DNA of 64,000 bases, from assembly GCA_965240325.2 (NCBI GenBank), contig OZ251226.1, positions 3,348,001 through 3,412,000 on the forward strand. The letters run 5' to 3'. The notes below the pieces were generated by a model that saw only the letters and a program-made list of their open reading frames with translations, was not told where the DNA came from and did no database searches. The translations under genes and the position numbers were made by a program. Shown in pieces: positions 20,359 through 31,700 of the stretch. The stretch is from Rebecca billardiae RCC1528. Its lineage: Eukaryota > Haptophyta. How positions within the stretch are numbered: the stretch's first letter is position 1; each line of letters begins with the position of its first letter.

Positions 20359-21420
20359 GCCCCGCGCGAACGGCTCGGGCTGCGGCGGCACGATCTCGAC
20401 GGGCGCGGGCGAGATCACGGCGGGCGCGTTGGCGGCCGCGACCGCCGCGGCCGCCTGCGCGAGCGTCTCCGCCACAAGCGGCTTGGGCAGCGCGAGCACG
20501 TACACGCGCTCGCCCGGCGGCGGCGTGGCGGCGCCGGCCGCCGCGCCGCCCTTCGACGCCGTCCTCCGCGCCGCGCCCTTCGCCGCCGAGAACGAGCCGC
20601 CCACTGAGCCGCCGGCGCCGCCGCCGCCGGCGCCGCCGCCGGCGCCGGCGCCGCCGAGCGGCGCGCTGCACACCGCCGCGGCGAACCGGCCGTCGGGCGA
20701 GAGGTGGACGGCGGTGGCGGGCGCGGGGAGCTCGAGCTCGCACAGCTTGATCGTCTGCCAGTCGCCGCCCGCCGCCTCCACGCTCGACGTGATCGCCAGC
20801 TGGAACACCCACAGCTTGTGCGCGCCCGCGCCGCCGCCCTTGCCCGGCTCGAGCGGCGCGCCCACGAGCGCGAGCAGCGTGAACGCGCGCGCGGGCGGCG
20901 GCGCGACGGCGGAGAGGCAGACGGGGTCGTAGCCGGGGTCGAGCGTGAGCAGCTGCACCGTCGACTCCGCCTCGAGCGAGTCGAGCATCAGCACGCGCCC
21001 CGACGCCTCGCCCGGCGCCGCGCACGCGCCCACGAGCACGAGCGCGTCGTACAGCGGCGCGACCGGGCTGCGCGCGCTGAAGACGCCGGCCTGCTCCGCC
21101 GTGTCGAAGAGGGCGGTGGGCCCGCCGATCGCGATCTTCGCCTCCTCCTCCGCCAGCCGGCGGCGCTCGCGGTCCCCCGCCGTGCGCATGCGCGAGAGCT
21201 CGTACGCGTCGTCGACGAGCTCGGTGAGCAGCGAGTCCACCATCCGGTACGGCTGGGGGAGGAAGTCGCGGAAGCGGGAGACGTCCTCCCAGTCGGTGCC
21301 GACGAAGGTCTCCGCGCCGAACGCGCCGCGCGCGCGCGGCGGGAGCGACCACGTCTCCCGCGGCGCCTCGTCCTCCTCATCCGCGTTGGGGCCGGGTGGG
21401 CTCGGCGCGCGGGCCTCCAT
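18381..21420 (-). CDS. WDR93/CFAP297-like axonemal WD-repeat protein, three exons
   Basis: Proposed exons 21420-19318, 19092-18984, 18844-18381. Introns are 19093-19317 and 18845-18983, both starting GTGCGC and ending CAG, and phases agree. The product is about 891 residues. The N-terminus has the family-like segment FRDFLPQPYRMVDSLLTEL. The middle holds WD-type repeats (for example ITALALNPATTLLALGYADG and VVGLSLDKGRYLLSADAGG). The end is basic/Ser-rich and finishes with a helical LQRRLDELAAIVAERD. WDR93 is a ciliary/flagellar component in other eukaryotes, so this supports a flagellated organism. Gly/Ala insertions are frequent. The gene begins 94 bp from the divergent RRP36 gene. Confidence 0.75.
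18845..18983 (-). other. intron 2 of WDR93-like gene
   Basis: 139 bp. Donor GTGCGC after NGSQAS; acceptor GCGCACAG. This resolves the frame change between exons 2 and 3. Confidence 0.65.
19093..19317 (-). other. intron 1 of WDR93-like gene
   Basis: 225 bp. Donor CAG|GTGCGC after the ELRQ codons; acceptor CCGCCGCAG before VLGTFSHEQ. It contains a tandem GCGCGCTGGGC repeat near the donor. Confidence 0.7.
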
Positions 21421-21514
21421 CGCTGAAACGGAAGCTAAAAACCGCCGCTCGAGGAGTCGAGGGAACTGAGTTCTTGAGGAGTCCCTCCTTGGCTGATCAA
21501 GAGCCCTCGAGACG
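21421..21514. promoter_or_regulatory. 94-bp bidirectional promoter region
   Basis: The entire interval between the start codons of the WDR93-like gene (minus) and RRP36 (plus). It must hold both 5' UTRs and both core promoters. No TATA box is obvious. An imperfect inverted motif around CTCGAGGAGTC/GAGGAGTCCCTC is seen. It is the tightest divergent pair in the window. Confidence 0.6.
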
Positions 21515-22673
21515 ATGCCGGCCCGTCGAGGCAGAGGGCCACCGGCGCCCACGCCCGCCGAGGCGGATGTGGACCGCGCGCGCAGGCGCATGGAGATGAT
21601 GGACGAGAGCGACGACGACGACGACGATGCCGGCGCCGACGAGCAGAGCGAGGAGGCCGCCCAGCCCAGCATCCCGGACGAGCGCGCGCCGGAGCGCGGC
21701 GGCGCGCCTGGCTCGGACGAGGACGACGAGAGCAGCGGCACGAGCAGCGAGGAGGAGGAGGCGCCGCCGATCGACTGGCGCGCGCAGCTCAAGGACGTGG
21801 CGTTCGAGGACATCGACCAGCTCCGACGCGAGGGCGCGCGCGTCGCGCCGCTGGCCAAGCGAAAGCCCGCGCCGGACGCGGAGCGCGGGCGCGCGCCGCC
21901 CAAGCGCGCAAACAAGAACCGGTGCGCGCGCGCGCGCGCGCGCGCGCGGACGCGGCGCGGCGCGGCGTGTGTGCGCGCGGCGTTGTGCCAGCGCTCGCCT
22001 GTGACCCCCCAAACCGCCGCCCGCGCGCCGCGCCGCGCCGGCCCGCAGCCCGAGCGAGCAGAGCTCGAAGCGGCCGGTGCCGCGGCTGCGTCTTGCGCAC
22101 GGACTGGACGCGGGCGCGCTCAAGCCGAGGGAGGAGCGCGCGGTCGACCCGCGGTTCGAGGCGCTGTCGGGCAAGCTGGACGTGGCGTCGGTGCGCCAGA
22201 AGTACGGCTTCGTCTTCGAGCAGGCGCGCGCCGAGCACGACGCCATGCGCGCCGCGCTCAAGGCGCACCGCGCCGCGGACGGTGCGACGGGCAAGGCGCG
22301 GCGCAAGGCGGCGCGCAAGGGCGCGCTGCTGGGCGCGGAGGCGGCGGCCGAGCTGCAGTCGAGCGCGGACCGGCTGCAGACGCAGCTGCACGCGCGCGAG
22401 CGCGCAGAGCGCGAGCGCGCCGTGCGCGCGCAGCTGCGCAAGCAGGAGCTCGCCGCCGTCGCCTCCGGCAAGGCGCCCTACTTCCCCAAGGCCTCGGCCG
22501 TGCAGCGCGCCGTGCTGGCCGCCGAGTACGAGCAGCTCAGGGCGGAGGGCGGGCTGGGCAAGAAGCTCGCAAAGAAGCGGCGGCGGCGCGCGGAGAAGCA
22601 GAAGAAGTGGATGCCGCAGAAGCGCGTGCAGCGCGCCGAGGGCGGCGGCGGCGGGGCGGCCGAGGCCGGCTGA
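21515..22673 (+). CDS. RRP36, SSU-processome rRNA-processing protein
   Basis: Two exons, 21515-21921 and 22049-22673; the intron 21922-22048 starts GTGCGC and ends CAG. The spliced product is 343 residues. The N-terminal third is acidic (poly-Asp/Glu around residues 30-80). The splice junction restores the family motif NKNRPSEQSSKRPVPR, followed by DPRFEALSGKLD, PYFPK, LAAEYEQLR and a basic KKLAKKRRRRAEKQKKWMP tail, all diagnostic of RRP36 (DUF947). RRP36 acts in early pre-18S cleavages in the nucleolar 90S particle. Length fits the family. Confidence 0.92.
21922..22048 (+). other. intron of RRP36
   Basis: 127 bp. Donor CCG|GTGCGC; acceptor GCCCGCAG. The restored protein motif across the junction is the evidence for these exact sites. 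Confidence 0.85.
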
Positions 22674-23025
22674 CGCGCGCCGCGCCCCGCCGAGCCGGCT
22701 CGTCCTCCTGATGAGTCAGCCTGATGACCTCCTCACCTCCTCACCTCCTCACCTCCGCCGTCCGGTCGTCCCTCCTCCGTCCTCGGCTGGCTTCGTCGGC
22801 CGATCAGCTGATCGTCGGTGCTCATCGTCGGCGGCGGCGCCGTGAGAGCGCGGAATGCCCAGGCGGATCGACTCCCCGGGCAGTACGCAGTCACTGATGA
22901 GCACTCGGCGACTGCAGCACGCCAGCACGGCCCGCTTGGCGGGCTTGGCCGCTACCGCCGCCGCGCTACCGCCACTGCGTAGTAGGCGGATTATGAGCGT
23001 CGTCATCATCTGAATAATATATGAT
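22674..23025. other. intergenic, short tandem repeat
   Basis: Contains (CTCCTCAC)n-type repeats at about 22727-22755. No gene is seen. The last 7 bases (23019-23025, ATATGAT) are the target duplication of the following transposon. Confidence 0.6.
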
Positions 23026-24918
23026 TAGGTGGGCCCACAGCAATTAAACAATGAAAACACAATCTCTCTGGCTTTTTCGGACCGCAGCCGTGCTCTTTTC
23101 CTCGCGCTGAAGTCCCTTTTTCCAGGCCGCCGACCTCCGGTCCGGGAAGCCGATCGATCGCGAAAACGATGACCGGGATGGACCTGTGCGCGTCGTCAGC
23201 GCGTTGTCCGCCGCGCTTGCCCGCCTGCCATGCGAGGCACGCTGCGCCGCACGCCCGTGGCATGCTGCGTAACCTTCTGGAACGAGCCATGCGAACGGTT
23301 CATACCTGGGTCATCTTCCCGGTCTGCCATCTCTCGCCGACAGTCGCGCGTTCAAACACGGGAACAGCTTTGGGGATTGTAATGCGTGCACAACGCGAGC
23401 TTGGGACACCCGTGAACGAACTGGGACACTCCGGGACGTTACTGGGACAGCATCTGCATGGTGTCCTGGCAATGCCCAGCTACTTCTGCGGCCCTGCGGA
23501 TGCCCGCCTCGTCGGTCAGGTCCCCGGAAGTCTGTGCGGTGTGACCGAACGCTGTGGCTGTTCACACGATCGTGGGCACTTGGGGAAGGATCTGATGGTC
23601 AAACAGCGGTCAAAGCGGATGCGTGTGCCGTCTGTCACCTCCCCGGCCTCGACTCAACTCTCAGTGCCGACGCTCCTCAGGTGTTTGGAAGCTACGAGCC
23701 ACTTGGAGGGCCTCGAGCCACACGATTGCACGAGGTCGGGCTGCGCGTCGAGCCGGGTAGATTGCAGCTGATGCGCTTGTTGAGCCCTGTCATGGCTCTA
23801 CGCGTACCTCAAGAGCCTAACTACTCCCCCGCGCGGCCGCACAGCAGTCGCCCCGCCTCTGCTTGGTCATCCGCTGTGCGCCGTGCTCGCTGCGGACAGT
23901 ACAGTTGATCCGTTCAACAGTGATTTAAGCCCTTCGTGAGCCTGCCCGAGCACGTTGGCGGCGCCACCGACGCCGGTGCACGGTCAGCAGGCGTACCAGC
24001 TCACCAGTGAGCCATATCTTGCCCTGCTGCCACGCAGGAAGCGGTGATGAGTGCACATCGCTACGCGCGCGCACACCACGGCGAGCCAGCTCGGCGCTGC
24101 GACGAATCGGCCGTTGCGCACAGTTAGGCAGAGGACGGTCCAGCTGAGGACAGCTCGGACACAGCTTGGTCGCAATGTAGAGCAACGGTTAGGTCGGAGC
24201 ACGAGAAAAGGCATTCGATGCGTAGCAGTGCCTGCCTTGAACGCCACAGATGAGCACTCGACGAACCTTGTCCGCCGTGTTCAAGCTGCGGGCTGCTGGA
24301 TGTGCCCGGCGCCGCGTGCCCCACTCCTGCTTGCCTTGACCACGGCCGGCGGGCTGGCGCCGCGACTCGGTTAGGCTCAATCTTTGCCCACGGCTCCTTA
24401 AGACTCGTCCTTCGAGGGTAGAAGGGTTGGAAAAATTCTTAGGTGTCACATGCACGCCGTACGGCTGCTACGAGAGCAGTCTGAAACAGTCTGAAATACT
24501 ATGGCAGCCATGCTGATCAGCATGGCGGTGTATGTGTAACGCACGGGTATAACGGTCGTTATCCCGTATTCTCAGAGTGCCCATATACGCCGTATATGTG
24601 ACAATGAGTGTGCATGCTGCTGAAGACCTATGAGCAGCTCATCAAAGTGCTATATCAAAGTGACGTCTGTCGACCCTATATATCACGTTTAAGACGCCCG
24701 TTACATGGTCGTTACATTGGTCACAGGCCATTTCCAATATAAGTAAATAGGGTCACCGTTACGCCCTATATTTACAGCATGTACCACTGGGTTTTTTACC
24801 AGGCAGGCCAGGGGCCATCTCATGGGGCTGGAATCCAGCTCGAGACGAAAGTAAACACCGCGCTATGAGCTCGCGCTCTGCGCCACTATAATCCCACAGT
24901 AGCCAGTGGGCCCACCTA
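23026..24918. mobile_element. 1.9-kb non-autonomous DNA transposon, 7-bp target duplication
   Basis: The ends are 13-bp inverted repeats TAGGTGGGCCCAC (23026-23038) and its complement (24906-24918). They are flanked by ATATGAT on both sides (23019-23025 and 24919-24925). The interior is less GC-rich than the genes. The longest frames (for example plus 23169-23771) match no transposase I recognise. The combination of a short GC-rich TIR and a 7-bp duplication does not fix a superfamily. Confidence 0.8.
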
Positions 24919-24935
24919 ATATGATACTATAAAGA

Positions 24936-24956
24936 GAGAGAGAGTCGAGAGAGACA

Positions 24957-25014
<58 letters not shown>
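24936..25014. repeat. (GA)n microsatellite
   Basis: Imperfect GA repeat of about 75 bp directly beyond the transposon's right flank. Confidence 0.95.
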
Positions 25015-25017
<3 letters not shown>

Positions 25018-25252
25018 GCATCGAGAGACTTCTACTGCTACCGTTGCTATACAGCAATAAAAATAAAAATAAAATATAAATAATGCGCGCCGCGCGCGGC
25101 CGCGACGACGTGCCGACGACCCGCGCGGGAGCGCGGGGAAAAGCAGTCGTCGCATTGCCAGCACATGGGCCACCATCCGCACGGCGCAGGGGCAGCGCAC
25201 GTGCATGCTGTCGTCGTTACGATATGTGCCACCGATGGCGGCTGATGACGGC

Positions 25253-26470
25253 TCAGCGAGCGCTTCCCTCGGCGATGGTGGTCTGCGTGCGCAGCCGCCA
25301 CACGTCCTCGAGCGAGAGCTCGTCGGGGCGCGCGTGCAGGCAGCGCGCGCACGCCGCGGCGAGCGCCCACGCGAACGCGTCGCACACCGCCGCGGCCCCG
25401 CCCTCGGGCGTGTCCGCGCCGCCGAAGCCGCGGCTGCCCAGCTGCAGCGCCAGCGCGCCCGTGCACACGTCGCCCGCGCCGATGGCGTTGAGCGCTCGGA
25501 TGGCGGGCACGCTCAGGCGCCAGCTGCGCACGCCGCCGCCCGCGCTCGCGACGTACAGCCGCGCGGGGCGCGGGCCGTCGGTCACGGCGAGCACGCCGCC
25601 GCTCGCCTCCGCCGGCGCCGTGCCGGCCGCGGCCGCCGCGGCCGCGTGCCACGCGCGCCGCCGCGCGCCGACGCCGGCCGCGCTGCCGCCGGCCTCGCCC
25701 AGCAGCGCCTCCGCGGCCGCGTCGGGGTCGTCGGTGCTCGCGAGCTCGCGCAGCTCGTCCATGTTCAGCTTGAGCACGTCCACGCGCCCCGTCTGCAGCA
25801 GCGCCCCCACCTCCTTGTACCCGTCCAGCACGACCAGCGGCAGCCGCGCACGCGGCGGCGGCGGCGGCGGCGGCGCGGGCGGCGGCGCGGGCGGGCTGTC
25901 GGGCGCGGCGCGCGCCGCCGCGGCGTGCGGCGGGCCCTCGGCGCGGACGAGCTGCTCGAGGAGGTGCGCGGGGAAGTGGCCCGCGCCGGGCGGCGCTGTG
26001 CCCGCGAGCACGACGACGGCGTGCGACGCGACCGCCGCCGCCGTGCGCTCGAGCAGCGCGTCCACGGGTGCGCTCGGCACAGTCTGCGAGGGCTCGATCA
26101 GCTCGGTCGCGATCAGCCCGCCCGCGTGCTCGCCGTCGGTGGCGGCGGTGAGGACGGTGGTGCACGTGCGCGTGGTGCCGTCGAACCAGCCGGTCAGCTC
26201 GTCCACCCCGCCCTCGCGCACCGAGCGCGCCACCAGCTCGCCGGCCGCGTCGCCCGCGCCGCGGCCGAGCAGCTGCGCGAGCGTGACGCGCGCGTCCGCG
26301 TCCAGCGCCTTGATGGCGAGGGCGACGCCCTGGCCCTTGCCGCCCGCGCGCGTGTGCGCCGAGGTCGCGCGGTGGACGGCGCCGAGCTGCAGCGCGCCCG
26401 CGAGCACGAGCGTCTTCTGCAGCGCCGGGTTGAGCCCGACGACGAGCGTCGCCCCCGGCTCGCCGTGCAT
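25253..26470 (-). CDS. PfkB-family sugar kinase, 1-phosphofructokinase-like
   Basis: 405 residues. The start GATLVVGLNPALQKTLVLAG and the AGGKGQGVALAIKAL motif are those of the 1-phosphofructokinase/tagatose-6-phosphate kinase branch of the PfkB (ribokinase) family. The C-terminal signature is ALNAIGAGDVCTGALAL, with the catalytic Asp in GAGD and the anion-hole Gly residues present. It would phosphorylate a phosphorylated or free hexose with ATP; the exact substrate is undetermined. Pro-rich (about 195-215) and Ala-rich (about 275-290) insertions interrupt the fold. No targeting peptide is obvious. It is head-to-head with the giant ARM/IQ gene across 276 bp. Confidence 0.85.
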   Translation of the reverse strand: MHGEPGATLVVGLNPALQKTLVLAGALQLGAVHRATSAHTRAGGKGQGVALAIKALDADARVTLAQLLGRGAGDAAGELVARSVREGGVDELTGWFDGTTRTCTTVLTAATDGEHAGGLIATELIEPSQTVPSAPVDALLERTAAAVASHAVVVLAGTAPPGAGHFPAHLLEQLVRAEGPPHAAAARAAPDSPPAPPPAPPPPPPPRARLPLVVLDGYKEVGALLQTGRVDVLKLNMDELRELASTDDPDAAAEALLGEAGGSAAGVGARRRAWHAAAAAAAGTAPAEASGGVLAVTDGPRPARLYVASAGGGVRSWRLSVPAIRALNAIGAGDVCTGALALQLGSRGFGGADTPEGGAAAVCDAFAWALAAACARCLHARPDELSLEDVWRLRTQTTIAEGSAR

Positions 26471-26746
26471 CGCTCTGCTGCGTGCGGCCGGGCGTCAGTT
26501 CCGGCTTGACAGTGAGGTCCGGGCGCGGCCGACCGCCGACCGGCCGACGGCCGTCCACCCACCCGGAGTTTTTAAAGTTCCGGATCCGCCGGCCGAATCT
26601 GGATCGCGGGCGCGAAACGGTTATTCGCAGCCCCTTTTCGAGCGGTTTTGCGCGCCCAAGGAACTTGCCTGACGAGCTCACGGGCGTCAAACGGCTTGGC
26701 GACACCACGCTGACGGCCGCGCCGACGAGCGACCCGGCTCATACTC
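26471..26746. promoter_or_regulatory. shared divergent promoter of PfkB kinase and ARM/IQ genes
   Basis: 276 bp between the two start codons, GC-poorer than either gene. It contains GTTTTTAAAG-like AT stretches near 26570 and TTTTCGAGCGGTTTTGCGCG at 26634-26653. No certain motif. Confidence 0.5.
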
Positions 26747-28662
26747 ATGGCGCCCATGCAGCGGCAGCAGCTGCGCGAGCTGCCCGAGATGGTCTCCCGC
26801 GTGCGGCGCGCCTCCACGCGCGCCGAGCGCAAGGACGCGCTCACGCGCATCGCCCAGGCGGTCGCGTGCGTGCACGACGCGGACGCGGCCGCCGCGAGTG
26901 AGAGCGTGCACGCGTCTGAGCTCGCGCCCGTGCTCGCCGAGGTGCTCGAGGCGTCGCAGGCGGCGGACACGGCGGACCCGTTCCTGCACACGCTCACCCT
27001 CTCCATCCTCGCCAACCTCGCCTTCCTCGGCGCCGAGCGCGCCGTGCGCGAGAGCGGCGCTCTGCCGCTGATGGTGGCAGCCATCCACTCCGCGCGGCCC
27101 AAGACGCGCTTCTACGCCGTGGCGGGCGTGCAGAACGTGCGGTGCCGCGCGGCGCGGATGTGGCGCGCGCTGCGCGCACGCGCGGCTGCCGCGCGCCCGC
27201 GCGCCGCCGCGCCCGCCCGCCCGGCCAGCGCTCACGCGCCGCGCGCGCCGCGCGCGCGCTCGCGGCCGCGCGACCGCATCAGATGACGCACCGGGACGCG
27301 GAGGCGGTGGTGGCGCTGAAGCGCGACCGCGCGGCGCTCGCGGCGCTGCACGCGCTGCTCGAGGCCGACGACGAGGGCCTCTTCCTCAACGCCTCGGGCG
27401 CGCTGGCCAACGTGTCGCGCCCGGTGCGCGCGCGCGCCGTGCTCGGCGCGGACGGCGCGCGCTCGCACGTCCTCGAGCTCGTCGGCGCGAAGCCGGGCGC
27501 GGCGGGGTCGGGCGTGGGGCTGGGCGGGATCGATGGGATGCTGCTCGGCGGCTTTGGCGCGGGCACGCGCCTCACGCGCGCGCGCGAGCGCCGCGCCGCC
27601 GTCATCCGGCGGCGCGAGGCCGCGCGCACGCTGCAGCGCGCGGCGCGCGCGCGCGGCGCGCGCCGCGCGGCGCGCCGGCTGCGCGTGCGCGCGGCGCGCG
27701 CGCGGCGCGCGGGCGGCGAGGCGGCGTTCGCCGCGACCGAGCTGCAGCGCGCGGCGCGCGGCGCCGCCGCGCGCGCGCGCCTCGCGCGCCTCCGCGCCGC
27801 CGCGCGCCGCGCCGAGGGCGCGCGCGCGCGCGTCGCTCACGACTCGGGCGGCGCCGCCCGGCGCGGCCGCGGCGGCGGCGGCGCGGAGGCGGAGGGCGAG
27901 GAGGCGGAGGAGGACGAGGCCGACGACGAGGACTCGGACTGGGGCGAGGAGGAGGCGGGCGCGGCGGAGGCCGCCGCGCGCGCGGGCCTGGCAGGCTTCT
28001 CCGCCGCAGACGCGGTTCTCAACGCGTCCTTCAGCGGAGCGCCGCCGGCAATGGCCGCCATGGCCGCCATGGCCGCACCCGGGGCGGAGGGCGGCGCGGG
28101 GCACGGGCAGGGGCGGCGGGAGGAGGCGGCGCACCGCCGGCCCGCCACGGCGGAGGCGGCGCCCCGCCGTGCGCCGCCCGCCGCGCCGCCCAACGCGGCG
28201 GCGGCGTGCGCGCAGGCGGCGGCGCGCGCCGAGGGCGGCGCGGCGGCCGGCGGCGCCGACGTCGCCGCCGCCGCCGCTCCCACCGCCTCGGGCGCTGGCG
28301 CGAGCAGCGCGGCCGACGGCGCGGCGGCGCCCGTCGGCGCGTCCAGCTCGGCGGAGCTCGCGCTGGCGGTGCTCTCGGGCTCGGCGGAGGTGGGCGCGGC
28401 GTTGGACGCGCTCGCGAGCGGCGCACGGCCCGAGGCGGCCGCGGCGGCGGCGGCGGATGCGGCGCAGCTCGCGGCCGCGCGCAACGCGGCCGGCGGCGTC
28501 GGCGGCAGCAGCGCCGAGGGCGCGCCGCCGGCGGGAGCGCCCGCCGAGCGCGTGCCGCAGGGCGCGGCCGCGCAGCCGCTGCTGCGCATCGCCGACCTCT
28601 CCATCTCGCTCGGCAGCACGCTCGGCAGCAGCGCCCTCGGCTCGGAGGCGGCCGAGGCGGCA

Positions 28663-28710
<48 letters not shown>

Positions 28711-31700
28711 CTCGCGTCGGGGCCGCCGAGCGCGCAGCACCGGCCCGAGTCCGCGCCGTGCTCGTCGGGGGAGGAGGAGGAGGAGGAGGAGGCGGAGGGG
28801 TGCGCGATGCCCTCGCCGCCGCCCAAGCACGCGCGCGCCGCCGAGGCGCTCGGCGCGGCGCACGGCGGCGCGTCGGGCGCCGAGGCGGCGCGGGTGGCGG
28901 CGCTGAGCGCGGATGCGGACGCGGCGCGCGCGGACGCGGCCGCCGCCGTCGCCGAGCGCACGCGCGCCGCGGCCGCGCTGGCGTCCGCGCTGCTCGCGCG
29001 CGAGGGCGCAGGCGCGGCGGCGGCCGCCGCGGCCGAGGCGTTTGGCGGCGCGCGCGACGCGCACGGCGCCGCCGCGGCGCACGCGGCCACAGCCTTCGAC
29101 GGCGCGGCGCGCGCGGCGGCGGGCGCGGCGGGCGCGGCGGCGGGCGCGGCGCGCGCGCAGGAGCGCGTCGCCGCGGCGCGCGCGCTCGAGATCGCGCCGC
29201 ACGAGCCGCTCGCGCACGCGGCGGCGGCGGCGGTGGACGGCGGCGCTGCGCGCCCGCGCTCGCCGCCGCCGCCGCGGCCGGAGGCGACCGCTGCCGCGCG
29301 GCGCGAGGCGGCGCAAGCGGCGGCGGACGAGGCGGCGGCAGAGGCGGCGTGCGCGGTCGCGGCCGCGGCCGCGGCCGCGCGCGCCGCGCTCGCGGCGGAC
29401 GGGCTCGTGCCCGCGGCCGCGGCGCACACGGCCGCCGCGCGCGCCGCCGCCGCGGCGGAGCGCGCCGCGTACGAGCGCGCGGCCGCGGCGCGCGCCGCGG
29501 CCGCGCGCGCGAGCGCGGCGGAGCGCGCGGCGGCGCGCGCAGAGCACGCGCGACTGGCGGCGGCGCTGCGCGCGGCCGCGGCGGACGCGCGCGCGGCGAC
29601 CGAGCGCGCCGCCGCCGTCGAGGCCGCCGCCGCCGAGGACGAGGCGTACCGCACGCGCGCCGCCGCGCGCGCCGCCGCGGCCGCCACGGCCGCCGAGCGC
29701 GCCGCCGCCTCGCGCGAGGCGCGCGGCGGCGCGGCGGCGCGCGCGGCGGCCGCGGCCGCGGACGCCGCCGCGGACGCCGCCGCGTCGGCGGCGGCCTCGG
29801 CCGCGGCGGCGGACGTCGCGGCCGCCGAGGCCGAGCGCGCGCGCGGCGCGCGCGGCGCCGCGAGCGCGGCCGCGGACGCGGAGGAGGAGGCGTGGGCCGT
29901 GGCGGACTCGGCCGCGGCCGAGCTCGGCGCCGCCGAGCGCGCGGCGAAGGCGGCGGCCGGCGGCGGCGCGGCGCGGCGGCAGGCGGCGGCGGCGGCAGAC
30001 TCCGCCTCCATCGTCGCGGACGCGGCGGCCGCCTCGGCGGCGGAGGCGGCGGAGGCGGCGGAGGCGGCGGAGGCCGAGGCCGCGTCCGCGCGCGCGGCGC
30101 ACGAGCACGCGCGCGCGATGGCCGCGGCACTCGCCGAGCGCGCGCGGCGCGACGCGCGCGCGGCGCGCGGCGCGCGCGCCGCGCAGCGCGCGCGCGCCGA
30201 CGCGGCGGCGCGCGCGTCCGCGCGCGCGGCGCGCGCGGCGGAGCGCTCCGCGCTCGCGGCGGCGCGCGCGGACGAGGGCGCGCGCGCGGCGCAGCGCGCC
30301 TCCGACGCCGTCGCCGAGGCGCGCACCGACGCGCTGCACGCCGCCACCGCGCTCGCCGGCCTGGCGGTCGAGGCGGCCGCCGCCGCCGAGCGCGAGCGGC
30401 TGGCGGCGCAGCGCGCGGCCGCGGACGCGGCGCGCGCGCACGGCGCGGCGGAGGCGGAGGCGCGCGAGGCGCAGGGCGCGCGCGAGGCGGCGCGCGCGGA
30501 CGCCGCGGCGGCCGCGGCGGCCGCGGCGGCGGGCGCCGACGGCGCGGCGGCCGCGCGCGCCGCGGCCGACGCGGCGGCGGCCGCCGCGGCCGAGGCCGAG
30601 GCCGAGGCGGCGGCGCGGCGGCACGCGGCGGCGGGCGCGGCCGAGGCGGCGGCCGCGGCGGTGGAGGCGGTGCAGGCCGCGCACGACGCGCTGGGCGGCG
30701 CGTACACCGCGTCGGCGCGCGCGGCCGCCGAGGCCGCCGTCGCGCACGCCTCCGCCGCCCTCTCGCGCGCGCTGCAGGCGGACGGCGCCTCGACAGAGGG
30801 GCACGCGCGCGCGGAGGCGGCCGCGCGCGCCGCGCGGCGCGAGGCGGCGCGCGCGGCGGAGCGCGCGGCGAGCGCGGGCGCGAGCGCGGGCGCGGCGCGC
30901 GCCGACGCCGACGCGGCGAGCGCGCGCGAGGCGGGCTGCGCCGAGCGAGCCCTCCTCTGCGTCGAGGCCGTCGCCGACGCGCGCGCGCTCGCCGCCGAGC
31001 ACGGCGGCCGCGTGGCCGACGCGGCGCGCGCCGCGGCGGACGCGGAGGCGGGCGCGGCGGCGTGCGCGGCGCAGCTTCGCGAGCAGCTCGGCGCGGGCGC
31101 GCACGGCGGCGCGCCGCCCGCCGCGCCGTCGCCGTACACCCGCGACGCCACGTCGGGCGAGGCCGCGCGCGTGCAGCGCGCCTTCGCCCTCGCCGCCGCC
31201 GCAGCGGACTCACTCTTTGAGCTGACGGACGCGGCCGCGCGCGCGAGGGCGGAGGCGGAGGCGAGGGCGCGGGCGGAGGCGGCGGAGGCGGCGGAGGCGG
31301 AGGCGGCGGAGGCGGAGGCGAGGCGCCGCGCCGAGGCGGAGGCGGAGGCGGCGGCGGCGGCGGTGGAGGCGGCGGCGGTTGCGGCGGCGGTTGCGGCGAA
31401 GGCGGAGGCGGAGGCGGAGGCGGAGGCGGCCGCGGCGGCCGCGGCGGCCGCGGCGGCGGCCGAGGCCGAGGCCGAGGCCGAGGCCGAGGCCGAGGCCGCG
31501 GCGGAGGCGGCGGCGGCGGCGGAGGCGGCGGCGGAGGCGGAGGCGGAGGCGCAGCAGCAGAGGGCTTTGGCCGACGCGGCGGCTGCCAACGCGGCGGCCG
31601 AGGCGGCAGCGGCCGGGCCCGCGGAGGCAGAGCCCCGCGCGCAGGCGGCGGAGGCGGAGGCCCTGACAGCCGCTGCGGAGGCCGCAGCCGCAGCGGCCGC

